Below, one piece after another: positions 63,998 through 64,000 of a DNA stretch of 64,000 nucleotides (its first letter is position 1; every line of letters starts with the position of its first letter). Made by a program: the position numbers and the translations under genes. Under the pieces are notes generated by a model, which saw only the letters and a program-made list of their open reading frames with translations, ran no database searches and was not told where the DNA came from. This DNA is from Ferrimonas pelagia (lineage in GTDB: Bacteria > Pseudomonadota > Gammaproteobacteria > Enterobacterales > Shewanellaceae). Location of the stretch: NCBI RefSeq assembly GCF_039543565.1, contig NZ_BAABJZ010000099.1, forward strand, positions 1 to 64,000. Direction: 5' to 3'.

Positions 63998-64000
63998 GCC

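Noticed and set aside
1..64000. CRISPR arrays, insertion sequences, tRNA or rRNA genes
   Set aside because: None were recognised by eye on either strand; a computed search would be needed to exclude small tRNAs fully.

Overview
The window looks like a chromosomal segment of a facultatively anaerobic, respiring gammaproteobacterium of moderately high GC. The five-gene lactate block (lldP, an FAD/Fe-S D-lactate dehydrogenase, lldE, lldF, lldG) is in the arrangement known from Shewanella. It sits beside a nap operon, cytochrome bd, hcp-hcr, and gammaproteobacterial neighbour pairs such as purL/mltF and punR/punC. I infer the Shewanella/Ferrimonas neighbourhood of the Alteromonadales; this rests on gene content only. 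No tRNA, rRNA, CRISPR array, insertion sequence or prophage was seen.

Layout. 0-17 kb: a porin; the SOS pair polB/dinG diverging from one LexA box; a run of small genes (TSUP permease, priC, DUF2057, ComFB, DUF3108, DUF2919, ankyrin lipoprotein, chalcone-isomerase-like protein); an outer-membrane barrel; a TetR regulator divergent from a two-gene RND efflux operon. 17-30 kb: YdcH, a DUF3862 lipoprotein, RNase T2, cydABX, a 25-codon ORF with its own terminator, then napFDABC behind a perfect FNR site. In this nap operon napF is frameshifted and napA carries two in-frame stops, so periplasmic nitrate reduction is probably lost unless the sequence is wrong. An M14 carboxypeptidase and a PPC-domain remnant follow. 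29.6-40 kb: a DNA-methyltransferase-like protein that has lost both catalytic motifs, with four 11-bp repeats over its promoter; adenosine deaminase under an adenine riboswitch with an overlapping terminator; AraC and two VOC proteins; purL, mltF, a 51-residue basic ORF and tadA.

40-49 kb is the least familiar part. Two convergent gene sets meet at one terminator. Four rightward genes encode an LPP20-family protein, a CsgG-like lipoprotein, a second LPP20 lipoprotein and an MltC-like transglycosylase. Two leftward genes encode a caspase-SEL1 protein and a DUF4384 protein. Nearly all appear exported, so I propose a cell-envelope module of unknown function.

49-64 kb: punR/punC (purine nucleoside export), hcr and hcp (nitrosative stress; two NsrR-like sites before hcp), the lactate block, and an lrgAB pair in which lrgB has a one-base frameshift. 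Several genes serve low-oxygen respiration (cyd, nap, hcp, lld), and FNR, NsrR and ArcA-like motifs lie in front of them. The recurring frame lesions (napF, napA, lrgB, perhaps the dinG Fe-S loop) mean real gene decay and sequencing error must be separated before biology is inferred.
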